A stretch of 49,687 nt of DNA from Labilithrix sp. GTDB taxonomy: Bacteria > Myxococcota_A > Polyangia > Polyangiales > Polyangiaceae. The notes under the pieces were generated by a model. It was not told where the DNA came from, did no database searches, and saw nothing but the letters and a program-made list of their open reading frames with translations. The stretch spans positions 1 to 49,687 of the forward strand of contig JAHBWA010000060.1 in assembly GCA_019637195.1 (NCBI GenBank), given 5' to 3'. Each line of letters begins with the position of its first letter. Position 1 is the stretch's first letter. Position numbers and translations under genes: made by a program. Positions 1 to 8,103 of the stretch are shown here, piece by piece.

Positions 1-2
1 AC

Positions 3-590
3 GCCGACGAGCTGGTGTTCGACGACGCCACGTTGAAGATCGATCGACCGCTCGCGATGCGCCTGCCGGGAGCGCAGGGCGGGGGACTCCCGATGACGCC
101 GCGCGTGCCCCGGCGCCCGCCTGGCCACGCGTCGCCGATCCGGAGCGCCCCTGCGCCGCTCTACCCCGGGGACGTGTCGACGTCGAAGCGTGTCGTCCCT
201 GAGGACGTCACGCGGATCGATCGGGCGGAGCCGCGGCCCTGCGCGATGTGTCAGACGGTGAACGCTCCCCACGCGCGCGCTTGTGTAGCCTGCGGCGTCT
301 CGCTGGCGCTCGAGGACCAGGACGCCGTCCGGGCGCGCGTTCGCGTGGACGTGCCGCGCACCGCGAGCTCTCCCGCCCCGCACATGCCCCCGCCGACGTC
401 CGGCACGTACGACATGGGGATGCGCGGCCCGATGCCGTCGCAGCATCCGAGCGGACCGTACGGCACGCCGTCGCCGATGCACGGGGTGCCGTCGGTCCCC
501 TGGCTGCCGCATCACGCTCCGCCGCCCCAGGCTGCGCCGCCCACGATGTGGCAGCGCTTCCTCACGTGGACCGGCCTCCGCGGTCGCTGA
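3..590 (+). CDS. Zinc-ribbon, proline-rich protein (5' end missing)
   Basis: The reading frame is already open at the left edge, so the N-terminus lies outside the window; a GTG at 15 is in frame but need not be the start. Near the middle is a short zinc-ribbon-like module, CAMC followed 13 residues later by CVAC, a two-CxxC knuckle expected to bind one metal ion. The rest is Pro/Ser/Gly/Met-rich and probably disordered, ending in a Trp-containing tail (TMWQRFLTW). Myxobacterial signalling and scaffold proteins often carry such zinc ribbons with proline-rich linkers, but no enzyme domain is visible here. The function is unknown. Confidence 0.7.
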   Translation, partial: ADELVFDDATLKIDRPLAMRLPGAQGGGLPMTPRVPRRPPGHASPIRSAPAPLYPGDVSTSKRVVPEDVTRIDRAEPRPCAMCQTVNAPHARACVACGVSLALEDQDAVRARVRVDVPRTASSPAPHMPPPTSGTYDMGMRGPMPSQHPSGPYGTPSPMHGVPSVPWLPHHAPPPQAAPPTMWQRFLTWTGLRGR

Positions 591-601
591 CGCGTCGGCG
601 C

Positions 602-736
602 GAGGTAGGGTCCGGCGTGAGGTAGGGTCCGGCGCGAGGTGGGCCCGGCGCGAGCGAAGCGTCGGGGCGAGCGCGGGGGGGCGCGAGCGTCGCTGCGCGA
701 GCGTGGCTGCGCGAGCGTGGCTGCGCGAGCGAGGCC
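602..736. repeat. Two short tandem-repeat patches in a 204-bp gap
   Basis: Three copies of a 17-16 bp unit (gaggtagggtccggcg plus one base) lie at 602-651, and four copies of a 14-bp unit close to gcgcgagcgtggct lie at 681-736. They start just past the stop codon at 590. Apart from these repeats the gap between 590 and 795 shows no gene or clear terminator. Confidence 0.75.
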
Positions 737-794
737 GCGCGCGCGAGGCGTTCGGGCGCAGGCGTGGCTGCGCGAGCGAGGCGTGGGCCCCCGA

Positions 795-1457
795 TCAGCC
801 GAGCGGTGGCGGCGCGGACGGGCCGTTCGGCGCCTTCTTGCCCTTCGGATCGCCGCCCATGTCGTCGGCGGCCTTCTTCGCGCGGCGCATCGACATCACG
901 ACGTAGCCGAGGGCGAACAAGCCGGCCGCGAGGAGGCCGACTCCGAACCACCGCTTGGGTGTGAAGCCGTCGGTCACGTCGGCGCCGCCGCTGTCGCGTC
1001 CGCCGACCGAGCCGATCGGTCCGCCGCTGCCGCTCCCGGACTCCGACGAGGTGTCGCGCGACGCCTTGCCCGATCCGCCTCCGCCCCCGCTTTCGCCGGC
1101 CGCGCCGCCGACGCCGCCGACACTGACCTTCGACGCGGCGGACGCCTTCTCGCCTCCGCCTCCGCTGCCCCCGCCTCCGCCTCCGCCTCCGCCCTTGCTT
1201 CCGCCTCCGAGTCCGCCGCCGCTCGACGAGCTGCTTCCTCCCGACGAGCTGCTGCCGCTCCCGCCGGAGACCACGTCACCCGCGCCGCTGCTCCGCTTGC
1301 CGAGGGCACCGCCGAGGAGCTTCCAGGAGCCTGCCGCGAGGAGGAGCACGGCGACGAGGATGACGGCGTATTCGACCGTCGACGCGCCACGCGAGCCGAT
1401 GATGGTGCCGACCACACGCCGCCAACCGCGCCGTACCGAGCGATTCGAAGAGCTCAT
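795..1457 (-). CDS. Flp-pilin-like protein with Gly/Ser linker and C-terminal membrane helix
   Basis: The N-terminus has basic residues and then GASTVEYAVILVAVLLLAAG. This matches the Flp/Fap pilin pattern: Gly at the cleavage site, Glu at +5 with an aromatic next to it, then one hydrophobic helix. It is followed by roughly 100 residues of nearly pure Gly/Ser with few charges, and then a second hydrophobic helix (FGVGLLAAGLFALGYVVM) with a basic end (RRAKKA). A classical Flp subunit is only 50-70 residues and lacks both the linker and the second helix. ATG at 1457 is preferred because GGAGAGGA lies 11 nt upstream and a TATGAT box overlaps the alternative ATG at 1493; a GTG at 1463 is also possible. 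No tad/cpa genes are nearby. Confidence 0.65.
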   Translation of the reverse strand: MSSSNRSVRRGWRRVVGTIIGSRGASTVEYAVILVAVLLLAAGSWKLLGGALGKRSSGAGDVVSGGSGSSSSGGSSSSSGGGLGGGSKGGGGGGGGGSGGGGEKASAASKVSVGGVGGAAGESGGGGGSGKASRDTSSESGSGSGGPIGSVGGRDSGGADVTDGFTPKRWFGVGLLAAGLFALGYVVMSMRRAKKAADDMGGDPKGKKAPNGPSAPPPLG

Positions 1458-1488
1458 CTCCACCCGTCCTCTCCACCGAGCGCCTCGG

Positions 1489-1494
1489 ATCATA
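1489..1494 (-). promoter_or_regulatory. Probable -10 box (TATGAT) for the Flp-like gene
   Basis: TATGAT on the minus strand lies 31 nt before the chosen ATG at 1457. It is followed by a GGAGAGGA ribosome-binding site and is back to back with the plus-strand box at 1517. No convincing -35 was found. Confidence 0.4.
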
Positions 1495-1516
1495 CAAAGA
1501 ACCGTGAGGTTTGCCC

Positions 1517-1522
1517 TATGCT
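1517..1522 (+). promoter_or_regulatory. Probable -10 box (TATGCT) for the ABC importer operon
   Basis: TATGCT ends 8 nt before the GTG at 1531, a spacing that would put transcription start at or beside the start codon. The same arrangement recurs at many genes in this window. Confidence 0.4.
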
Positions 1523-1530
1523 ACGCGTCG

Positions 1531-3498
1531 GTGGCGGTCGTCGAGGCCCCGAAGAGGGACGACAGGCAGGTCGAGCTCGCGCGGGCGCGCGGCGTCGTGA
1601 AGCGCTTCGGGGCGGTCGAGGCGGTCCGTGACGTCACGTGCGCCTTTCGTTCCGGGGAGATCCACGCCGTCTGTGGGGAGAACGGCGCCGGGAAGAGCAC
1701 ACTCCTGAAGCTGGTCGCGGGGATGACGGTTCCGGATGCGGGGGAGGTCACGGTGGGCGGTGCGCCGCTCGCGCCGCACACGTCGCGGGAGGCGATCCGC
1801 CGCGGCGTCGCGATGGTGCTTCAGCACTTCGCGCTCGTGCCTGCGTTCACGGTGCTCGAGAACATCGTCCTCGGCGCCGAGCCGACGCGGGCGTTCGGCG
1901 TCCTCGATCTCGCCGCGGCGCGTGCGCGCGCGGCGACGATCGCCCGCGATCTCGGCGCGGACCTGCCGCTCGACGCGCGCCTCGAGACGCTCGGGCTCGG
2001 CGATCGCCAGCGGACCGAGATCGCGCGCGCGCTCTTTCGTGACGCGCGGCTCGTCATCCTCGACGAGCCGACCGCCGTGTTGACCAAGACGGAGGCGGAG
2101 GCGCTCTACGCGATGCTCCGTCTCCTCGCGGATCGCGGCAAGGGCGTCGTCGTTGTCACCCACAAGCTCGACGAGGTGCGCGCCCACGCCGACGTCGTCA
2201 GCGTCATGCGGCGTGGCGAGCTCGTCTTCACGCGCGCGCTCGATCGCGACGGCGGCGCGGACGCGCAGATCGAGGCCGTGACCGCGGCGATCATGGGGGC
2301 GGCGACGCGCTCGCGTCGCGCGGCTCCGATCCCGCGCCTGAACGAGGGGCGCGCGAGGGGGGCGTCCGGCGAGGTGCCCGCCCCCGGCGAGGCGCTCGCG
2401 CCTGGCGAGGCGCCCGCGCCTGGCGAGGCGCTCGGCTCCTGCGAGGTGCCTGCGCCCGGCGAGGCGCCCGCTCCCAGGGAGGTGCCCGAGGCCGTGCTGG
2501 TGATGACTGACGTGGACGTGGGGAGCGGACTCGTCGGGGTGTCGCTGACCGTGCGCGCGCGGGAGATCGTCGGCGTCGCGGGCGTCGAAGGCAACGGACA
2601 GAAGGAGCTCGTCGCGCTCCTCGCGGGGGACGTCGCGCCGACGCGTGGCGCCGTCGTCGCGGGTCGGGTCGCGATCATACGTGAGGACCGCCAGTCGGAC
2701 GGGCTCGTCCTCGACGCGACGTTGCGCGACAACCTCGTGCTCGGCGAGCTCGGGCGATTCACGCGGCGAGGCATGCTCGATCTCGTCGCTCTCGAGTGGG
2801 AGGCGCGCCGACGCCTCGAGCGCTCCGGCGCGGTGCGCGCTGCTACGGCGCGCGCCGGCTCGTCGACGGGTGACGCGGTGCGCGACGCGCTCGGCGGCTC
2901 GTCGACGGGCGCCATGGTGCGCGCCGGCTCGTCGACGGGCGCCGTGGTGCGCGCCGGCTCGTCGACGGGCGACGCGGTGCGCGACGCGCTCGGCGGCTCG
3001 TCGTCGGGCGCCGCGGCGCGCGGTCGTAGCGCGCGCGCGGCCGAGCCCTCAGGCAGCGCCTCGTCGCGAGGCGGTGCACCGCCTCGCGACGAGGTCGCGG
3101 ACGCCCTCGAACGATCGGCGCGGACGCTCTCCGGCGGCAACCAGCAGAAGCTCATCGTCGCGCGCGCGCTCGCGCGTGGCGCGTCGCTCGTGGTCGCAGC
3201 GCAGCCTACGCGAGGCGTGGACCTCGCGGCCTCGCTCGACATTCACGCCGACCTCGCCGCTGCCGCCGGGCGGGGCGCCGGCGTGCTCGTCGTCAGCGCC
3301 GATCTCGACGAGCTCCGCCGCCTCGCGTCTCGTATCGTCGTCCTCGCGCGCGGCCGCATCGTCGGCGAGCTCCCGCCGACGGCGAGCGACGACGAGCTCG
3401 GTCGTCTCATGCTCGCCGTCACGCCGTCCGGTCCGGCCGCGTCGTCGGACGTCCGGGTGATGGCCGACGGCGCGAGGTCGCGAGGCTCGAGCCCGTGA
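1531..3498 (+). CDS. Nucleoside/simple-sugar ABC importer, double ATPase subunit
   Basis: This is a tandem ATP-binding protein of the type that energises BMP-family nucleoside and simple-sugar importers. Domain 1 has Walker A GENGAGKST (about 49-57), a Q-loop region (VLQHF) and Walker B LVILDEPTAVLT (174-185). Its signature motif is degenerate (LGLGDRQR). Domain 2 has the divergent P-loop GVEGNGQKE (351-359), signature LSGGNQQ (533-539) and AAQPTRGVD (556-564), all typical of the second half in this family. At 655 residues it is about 130 longer than the usual 500-520. The excess is a PAPGEA-type linker (about 277-322) and a repeat insertion in domain 2 (about 437-528). GTG at 1531 is the first plausible start after the divergent promoter; GTG at 1504 is possible. 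It overlaps the first permease by 4 bases. Confidence 0.85.
   Translation: MAVVEAPKRDDRQVELARARGVVKRFGAVEAVRDVTCAFRSGEIHAVCGENGAGKSTLLKLVAGMTVPDAGEVTVGGAPLAPHTSREAIRRGVAMVLQHFALVPAFTVLENIVLGAEPTRAFGVLDLAAARARAATIARDLGADLPLDARLETLGLGDRQRTEIARALFRDARLVILDEPTAVLTKTEAEALYAMLRLLADRGKGVVVVTHKLDEVRAHADVVSVMRRGELVFTRALDRDGGADAQIEAVTAAIMGAATRSRRAAPIPRLNEGRARGASGEVPAPGEALAPGEAPAPGEALGSCEVPAPGEAPAPREVPEAVLVMTDVDVGSGLVGVSLTVRAREIVGVAGVEGNGQKELVALLAGDVAPTRGAVVAGRVAIIREDRQSDGLVLDATLRDNLVLGELGRFTRRGMLDLVALEWEARRRLERSGAVRAATARAGSSTGDAVRDALGGSSTGAMVRAGSSTGAVVRAGSSTGDAVRDALGGSSSGAAARGRSARAAEPSGSASSRGGAPPRDEVADALERSARTLSGGNQQKLIVARALARGASLVVAAQPTRGVDLAASLDIHADLAAAAGRGAGVLVVSADLDELRRLASRIVVLARGRIVGELPPTASDDELGRLMLAVTPSGPAASSDVRVMADGARSRGSSP
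2851..3027 (+). repeat. Tandem repeat inside the second ATPase domain
   Basis: The DNA encodes repeated AGSSTGxxVR and RDALGGSS blocks, five SST/SSS units in all, placed between the helical subdomain and the LSGGNQQ signature. The DNA copies are nearly identical (gcgccggctcgtcgacgggc), so the expansion looks recent. A second, less regular repeat (GEAPAP units) occupies about 2368-2496 in the inter-domain linker. Confidence 0.8.
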
Positions 3499-4583
3499 AG
3501 GTCCTCGTCCGCGTGCTCCGGATGCCCGCCGTGGCCGGCTTGGCCGCGGGGTGGCTCGCGTTCTGCTTGCTCGTCTGGAGCTACGGCGCGTCCCCGCGCG
3601 AGATGGCCGCGCTCCTGCTCGAGGGGACGTGGGGCACGAGCTACGGCGCCGGCCAGGTCCTCTTCAAGGCGACGCCGCTGCTCTTCACGGGGCTCGCGGT
3701 CGATCTCGCGCTTCGGGCGGGGCTCTTCAACATCGGCGCGGAGGGGCAGCTCGCGGTGGCGAGCCTCGCCGCGGGTGTGGTCGGGTCTCGCTTGCCCGCC
3801 GGAACGCCGGCGCTCGTCGCGCTGCCGGTGACCATCGCCGCCGCGATGATCGCGGGCGCGGCGTGGGCGGCCGTGCCGGCGCTGCTCAAGGGGCGCTTCG
3901 GTGCACACGAGGTCATCTCGACGATCATGATGAACCGCGTCGCCGACGGCGTCGTCGGCCTGCTCGTCGCGAGCGGCCTCGCGCTGACCGGCACGGTGCG
4001 TACGGCCGACGTCGTTGCGGGCGCCCGCGTGCCGCGCCTCGAGGTGCTCGTGCCGGCGTTCCGCGGGAGCGCCGCGAGCTTCGCGATCGTCTTCGCGCTC
4101 GTCGCGACGGCGCTGATCATGCTGGCACATCGGCGAACGCGCGTCGGTCGCGAGATCGGGCTCATCGGCATGAACGCGCGGGCGATGTCCGCGGAGAAGG
4201 TCCCGGTGAGGCGGCGTCTCGAGCAGGCGCTCATCGCGTCGGGGGCGCTCGCGGGCGCGGCGAGCCTCGGCACCGTGCTCGGCTACAAGGGCTACTTCGA
4301 GGAGGGCCTGGGCGCGGGGGCGGGCTTCGGCGGTGTCGCCGTCGCGCTGCTCGGGCGCGGTCGCCTCGGCGGTCTCGTGCTCGCCGCGCTGCTCTTCGGC
4401 ACGCTCCAGCAGGGCGGTCTCGCGCTCAACGCCCATGTCCCGAAGGAGCTCATGGAGGTGCTGCAGGGAGTCGTGATCTGCGCGGTCGCGCTCGCCGACG
4501 CGCGGCTCCGCGGAGCGGTCGCCGACGCCGTGACGCGCCCGCTCAGGAAGGCGCGTGCCACGCCCGGAGGTGCGGGCACGTGA
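3495..4583 (+). CDS. ABC importer permease, first subunit (BMP/nucleoside type)
   Basis: This is an integral membrane permease of the family paired with the preceding ATPase (YufP/NupB-like by organisation and motifs). It begins with a hydrophobic helix, and about eight further helices can be read. The diagnostic stretch LRAGLFNIGAEGQL near residue 75 is followed by a long loop containing GAHEVISTIMMNR, the region expected to contact the ATPase. ATG at 3495 overlaps the ATPase stop (ATGA), so the two are translationally coupled. The length of 362 residues is normal. The substrate is inferred to be a nucleoside or purine-like compound from family membership only. Confidence 0.85.
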   Translation: MKVLVRVLRMPAVAGLAAGWLAFCLLVWSYGASPREMAALLLEGTWGTSYGAGQVLFKATPLLFTGLAVDLALRAGLFNIGAEGQLAVASLAAGVVGSRLPAGTPALVALPVTIAAAMIAGAAWAAVPALLKGRFGAHEVISTIMMNRVADGVVGLLVASGLALTGTVRTADVVAGARVPRLEVLVPAFRGSAASFAIVFALVATALIMLAHRRTRVGREIGLIGMNARAMSAEKVPVRRRLEQALIASGALAGAASLGTVLGYKGYFEEGLGAGAGFGGVAVALLGRGRLGGLVLAALLFGTLQQGGLALNAHVPKELMEVLQGVVICAVALADARLRGAVADAVTRPLRKARATPGGAGT

Positions 4584-5488
4584 GCGCGCTCGACGTCATT
4601 CTCTCGGGCACCCTGCTCGCGCAGACCGTGCGTATGGCGATCCCGTACGCTTGCGCCAGCCTCGGGGGAGTGGTCGGCGAGCGCAGCGGCGTCGTCAACA
4701 TCGCGCTCGAGGGCACCCTGCTCGTGTCGGCGCTCGCGTCGGTCGCGGCGCAGGCTGCGACGGGCAGCGCCTTCGCCGGCGTCGCCGCGGGGGTAGGGGC
4801 GGGGGCCCTCGTGGGGCTCGCGCACGCGACGCTCGTGGTGCGCGGCCGCGTCGACGCGATCGTGAGCGGGCTGGCGATCAACCTCGTCGCCGCCGGCGGG
4901 ACGCGCTTCGTGCTGCGCGCGCTCTACGGCTCGAGCTCGAACTCCCCGAGCGTCCGCGGCGTGCGCTTCGGCGAGAGCCTCGGCCTGATCGGGCGGACGC
5001 TCCTCGATCCGTTCGTCCTCCTCATGGTGGCCGCGACCGCGACCATCGCGTGGACGCTCGCGCGGACGCGCTTCGGGCTGCGCCTGCGCGCGTGTGGCGA
5101 AGATCCATCCGCGGCGCTTGCAGTCGGTGTCGACGTCGCGCGCACGCGCGTCCTGGCGGTGACGCTCGGCGGCGCGCTTTGCGGCCTCGGCGGGACGGCG
5201 CTCGCCTTCGAGCTCCATCAGTTTCAGGCAGGGATGACCGGGGGCCGTGGGTTCATCGCCCTCGCGGCCGTCATCGTCGCCGGGTGGCGCCCGTGGCCGG
5301 CCGTGGGCGCGTGTCTGGCCTTCGCGGCGCTCGACGCGCTGCAGATCGTCCTGCAAAACCAGACGCGGGTGCCGACGCAGCTCTTCGCGATCCTCCCGTT
5401 CGTCGCGACGCTGCTCGCTCTCGCGGCGGTGAGCCGCGCGACCGGCGCCACGCGCGCCCCCGCGGGGATCGGCAAGCACCCCGAGTGA
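4580..5488 (+). CDS. ABC importer permease, second subunit (BMP/nucleoside type)
   Basis: This is the second permease of the importer (YufQ/NupC-like). It has the family motif GERSGVVNIALEGTLL near the N-terminus, a VDAIVSGLAINLVAAG segment, and LRACGEDPSAA in the cytoplasmic loop, all typical of this half. The GTG start at 4580 overlaps the previous stop (GTGA). At 302 residues it has normal length. The periplasmic BMP-type binding lipoprotein that normally accompanies this trio is not next to it on either side, so it must be elsewhere or absent. The following gene is convergent. Confidence 0.85.
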   Translation: MSALDVILSGTLLAQTVRMAIPYACASLGGVVGERSGVVNIALEGTLLVSALASVAAQAATGSAFAGVAAGVGAGALVGLAHATLVVRGRVDAIVSGLAINLVAAGGTRFVLRALYGSSSNSPSVRGVRFGESLGLIGRTLLDPFVLLMVAATATIAWTLARTRFGLRLRACGEDPSAALAVGVDVARTRVLAVTLGGALCGLGGTALAFELHQFQAGMTGGRGFIALAAVIVAGWRPWPAVGACLAFAALDALQIVLQNQTRVPTQLFAILPFVATLLALAAVSRATGATRAPAGIGKHPE

Positions 5489-5565
5489 GGCTCTGCGGCG
5501 CGCCGCTGCGGCGATGCGCGGGCGCCCGAAGTGACTGGGCCGCGGTGGCGCTTGCGCGCTCGTGG

Positions 5566-6816
5566 TCAGCGGCGGTGGGCGCTGCCGGCGATGGGCTGGC
5601 CCTTGCGGAGGACGAGGTGCGTCTTCGGCGTCCCCCACGGCTGGAGGATGGCGAGCTCGTGCGGCAGGTCCCACACGACGAGGTCGGCGCGGGCGCCCGA
5701 GACGAGCGAGCCGCGGGGGCGCGAGGCGCCGTGCCCGGCGAGCCCGAGCGAGACGGCGGCGTTGCGGGTGGCGCCGAGGATCGCCTCGGCAGGCGTGAGG
5801 CCGTACGACGCGACCGCGAGCGCCATCGCGAGCGGCAGGCTCTCGGTCGGGGCGGTGCCCGGGTTGGCGTCGCTCGCGACGACCATCCCGACGCCGGCCT
5901 CGCGGAGCGCGTCGACCGGCGGCGGCTCCTGGCGGAGCGTGAAGCTCGCGACCGGCAGGAGCGTCGCGAGCGTCCCGCTCCGCGCGAGGGCGTCGATCCC
6001 GTCGGCGTCGACGTGCTCGAGGTGATCGGCCGAGCGCGCGCCGACCTCTGCGCAGAGCTGCGCGCCGCCGACGTCCGCGAACTGCCCGACGTGCAGCCGG
6101 ACGCCGAGGCCGACCCGCTTGGCCGACTCGCAGACGAGGCGTGCCTCGTCGACGCTGAAGGCGTTCGCGTCGACGTAGGCGTCGACGAAGTGCGCGAGCT
6201 TCAGCTGCGCGACCTCCTGCACCATCGAGGTGGCGGCGCGGAGCACGTAGTGGTCGCGGCTCCCGCGCGCGCTCTCGGGGACCGCGTGGAGCGCGAGGTA
6301 CGTCGCGATCACGCCCGGGAGCGAGGCGTCGGCGCGCGCGCGCGCGATCGCCCGGAGCTGCTTGCGCTCGCCGTCGGGCTCGAGGCCGTAGCCGCTCTTG
6401 ACCTCGACCGTCGTGACGCCGAGCTCGGCCATGCGCCGGAGCCGGGCGCCGAGCTCGCCCGAGAGCTCCGCCTCGCTGGCTCGCGCGACGGCGCGGTAGG
6501 TCGAGAGGATGCCGCCGCCGGCGCTGGCGATCGCACGGTAGTCGCCGCCCGCCATCCGGAGCGCGTACTCCTCGTGGCGGGAGCCGGCCCACGCCGCGTG
6601 CGTGTGCGCGTCGATCAGCCCAGGCGTGACGACGCGATCGCCGAAGTCGGTGATCTCGGCCTTGTCCTTCGCGGCGTCGCGCGGACCGACCCAGCTGATG
6701 GAGTGCTCGTCGTAGAGGATCGCGGCGTCCTCGATGACCGCGAGCGGGTTGTCCGGCGTCGCGCGGGCGACGTCGCATGTGACGATGCGCTTGGCGGCGA
6801 TCCCGACGAGGCTCAC
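5566..6816 (-). CDS. hutI: Imidazolonepropionase (histidine degradation)
   Basis: This amidohydrolase hydrolyses 4-imidazolone-5-propanoate to N-formimidoyl-L-glutamate in the cytoplasmic histidine-utilisation pathway. Visible motifs are the metal-binding DAHTHAAWAGSRHEEY, YRAIASAGGGI, the substrate-loop VEVKSGYGL, a further His region around RLHVGQFAD, and the late Asp in ASDANPGTAP. The 416-residue length fits HutI. The frame runs up to a TTG at 6846, but GTG at 6816 is preferred because GGAGG sits 5 nt before it. No other hut genes are adjacent; the next minus-strand gene upstream is nagZ, 138 bp away. Confidence 0.9.
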   Translation of the reverse strand: MSLVGIAAKRIVTCDVARATPDNPLAVIEDAAILYDEHSISWVGPRDAAKDKAEITDFGDRVVTPGLIDAHTHAAWAGSRHEEYALRMAGGDYRAIASAGGGILSTYRAVARASEAELSGELGARLRRMAELGVTTVEVKSGYGLEPDGERKQLRAIARARADASLPGVIATYLALHAVPESARGSRDHYVLRAATSMVQEVAQLKLAHFVDAYVDANAFSVDEARLVCESAKRVGLGVRLHVGQFADVGGAQLCAEVGARSADHLEHVDADGIDALARSGTLATLLPVASFTLRQEPPPVDALREAGVGMVVASDANPGTAPTESLPLAMALAVASYGLTPAEAILGATRNAAVSLGLAGHGASRPRGSLVSGARADLVVWDLPHELAILQPWGTPKTHLVLRKGQPIAGSAHRR

Positions 6817-6984
6817 GCGCACCTCCGGGCTCGGCTTGGAGTGCAACGTTCCACGCAGCGGATCTTCGTGGAGGGAGGGGAGGGGTTCATGCGATCTCTC
6901 GGCTTCGAGCCACGCCGTCGGCTCGGGTGGTCGCGCACGCGCCGTCGGCTCGGGTGCTGGCGCGCGCGTCGTCGGAGGGGGGGC

Positions 6985-8082
6985 TCACGGCGATCTCCTG
7001 GCTTCGAGGCGGACCGTCAGCTCCTCGGCGATCGCGCGCGACGCGTCGAAGACCGCGTCGACCGCGGCGAGGTCGACGTGCGCTGGAGCCAGGCTCCGGC
7101 GCATCCGGAGGACGCGGTCGCGCGCCTCTTCGCAGCGGGCGCGGAACGCCGCGGAGGTCTCCGCCTCGCGGACGAGCGCGGCGTGCGCCTCGTCGGCCAG
7201 GTCCTCGCGCGAGCAGACGAGGAGCGCGTCGCACCCCGCGGTGACGGCGAGCACGGCGGCCTCGCCCACCGGGAGCTGGATCGCCTTCATCTCGAGATCG
7301 TCGGAGAAGAGCACGCCCTCGAAGCCGAGCGAGCCGCGGACCAGATCGGTGCAGATCGTCCGCGAGAGCGTCGCCGGCCCCGGATCGAGCGCGGGATAGA
7401 CGACGTGCGCCGTCATCATCGACGCGACGGCAGGGTCGCGCGCGAGCGCGCGGAACGGCGCGAGCTCGATGCGCTCGAGGTCCTCGCGCGAGCGCTCGAC
7501 GCGCGGGAGCTCGAGGTGCGAGTCGACCGTGGTGTCGCCGTGCCCGGGGAAATGCTTGAGGCACGAGAGCACCCCGCCGCGCGCGAGCCCGCGCGCCCAG
7601 GCGCCGGCGAACGTCGCGACGCCCTCCGGCGTCTCGGCGAAGGCGCGATCGCCGATGACGGGGTTCTCGGGCCGCGTGTGGATGTCGGCGACGGGCGCGA
7701 AGCTCATCGTGACGCCGAGCGCCGCGAGCTCGCGCGCCTGCGCCTCGGCGAGGCGGGCGGCGAAGTCGACGTCGCCGAGGTCGCCGAGGTGGCGCATCGG
7801 CGGCAGCGCGAGAGCGGGGGGCCCGATCCGGACGACGCGCCCCCCCTCCTGATCGATGGCGACGAGCGGCGGCGCGTCGGCCGGCGCCGCGTCGCGGACC
7901 TGACGCGCGAGCGCGGCCACGCTGCGCGGGCCCTCGGAGCCGGGTCGCACGTTGCGGCGGAAGAACACGACGCCGCCGCGGGCGCCGCTCTCGAGCGCCC
8001 GCCGCTCGCCTGCCGAGAGCTCGACGCCGGCGAGCCCGACCACGAGGATCTGGCCACAGAGAGCGGCCAACTGTCCGGCCAT
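6985..8082 (-). CDS. nagZ: Beta-N-acetylhexosaminidase, GH3 family (peptidoglycan recycling)
   Basis: This is a glycoside hydrolase family 3 enzyme that removes terminal beta-N-acetylglucosamine from muropeptide fragments. The family motifs are all present: AIDQEGGRVVR, the loop KHFPGHGDT with the catalytic His-Asp dyad, and the nucleophile in LFSDDLEMKAI. It is a single-domain, 365-residue enzyme without an obvious signal peptide, as expected for cytoplasmic NagZ. ATG at 8082 lies 7 nt after a TAGACC box that overlaps the divergent promoter of the CAP lipoprotein. The 138 bp between its end and hutI contains only short imperfect repeats of cgccgtcggctcggg type. Confidence 0.9.
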   Translation of the reverse strand: MAGQLAALCGQILVVGLAGVELSAGERRALESGARGGVVFFRRNVRPGSEGPRSVAALARQVRDAAPADAPPLVAIDQEGGRVVRIGPPALALPPMRHLGDLGDVDFAARLAEAQARELAALGVTMSFAPVADIHTRPENPVIGDRAFAETPEGVATFAGAWARGLARGGVLSCLKHFPGHGDTTVDSHLELPRVERSREDLERIELAPFRALARDPAVASMMTAHVVYPALDPGPATLSRTICTDLVRGSLGFEGVLFSDDLEMKAIQLPVGEAAVLAVTAGCDALLVCSREDLADEAHAALVREAETSAAFRARCEEARDRVLRMRRSLAPAHVDLAAVDAVFDASRAIAEELTVRLEARRSP

Positions 8083-8086
8083 CGGT

Positions 8087-8095
8087 TATGGTCTA
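8087..8095. promoter_or_regulatory. Overlapping divergent -10 boxes
   Basis: Within the nine bases TATGGTCTA, the plus strand carries TATGGT (8087-8092, 11 nt before GTG 8104) and the minus strand carries TAGACC (8095-8090, 7 nt before ATG 8082). Only 21 bp separate the two divergent start codons, so both genes appear to share one small control site. Confidence 0.45.
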
Positions 8096-8103
8096 CCACG
8101 ATC

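Noticed and set aside
5490..5560. Palindrome gcggcgcgccgc between the permease and hutI as a terminator
   Set aside because: It has no loop and no T-run; it is likely chance in GC-rich DNA.
6846..6857. TGGAACGTTGCA before hutI, identical to part of the pilin promoter
   Set aside because: The -12 GC is missing at the right spacing, so it is not a sigma-54 promoter.
4555..8103. Very long plus-strand open frame running through hutI and nagZ
   Set aside because: It is antisense to two well-supported enzymes and reads as Arg/Ala-rich filler; only the part after 8104 is a real gene.
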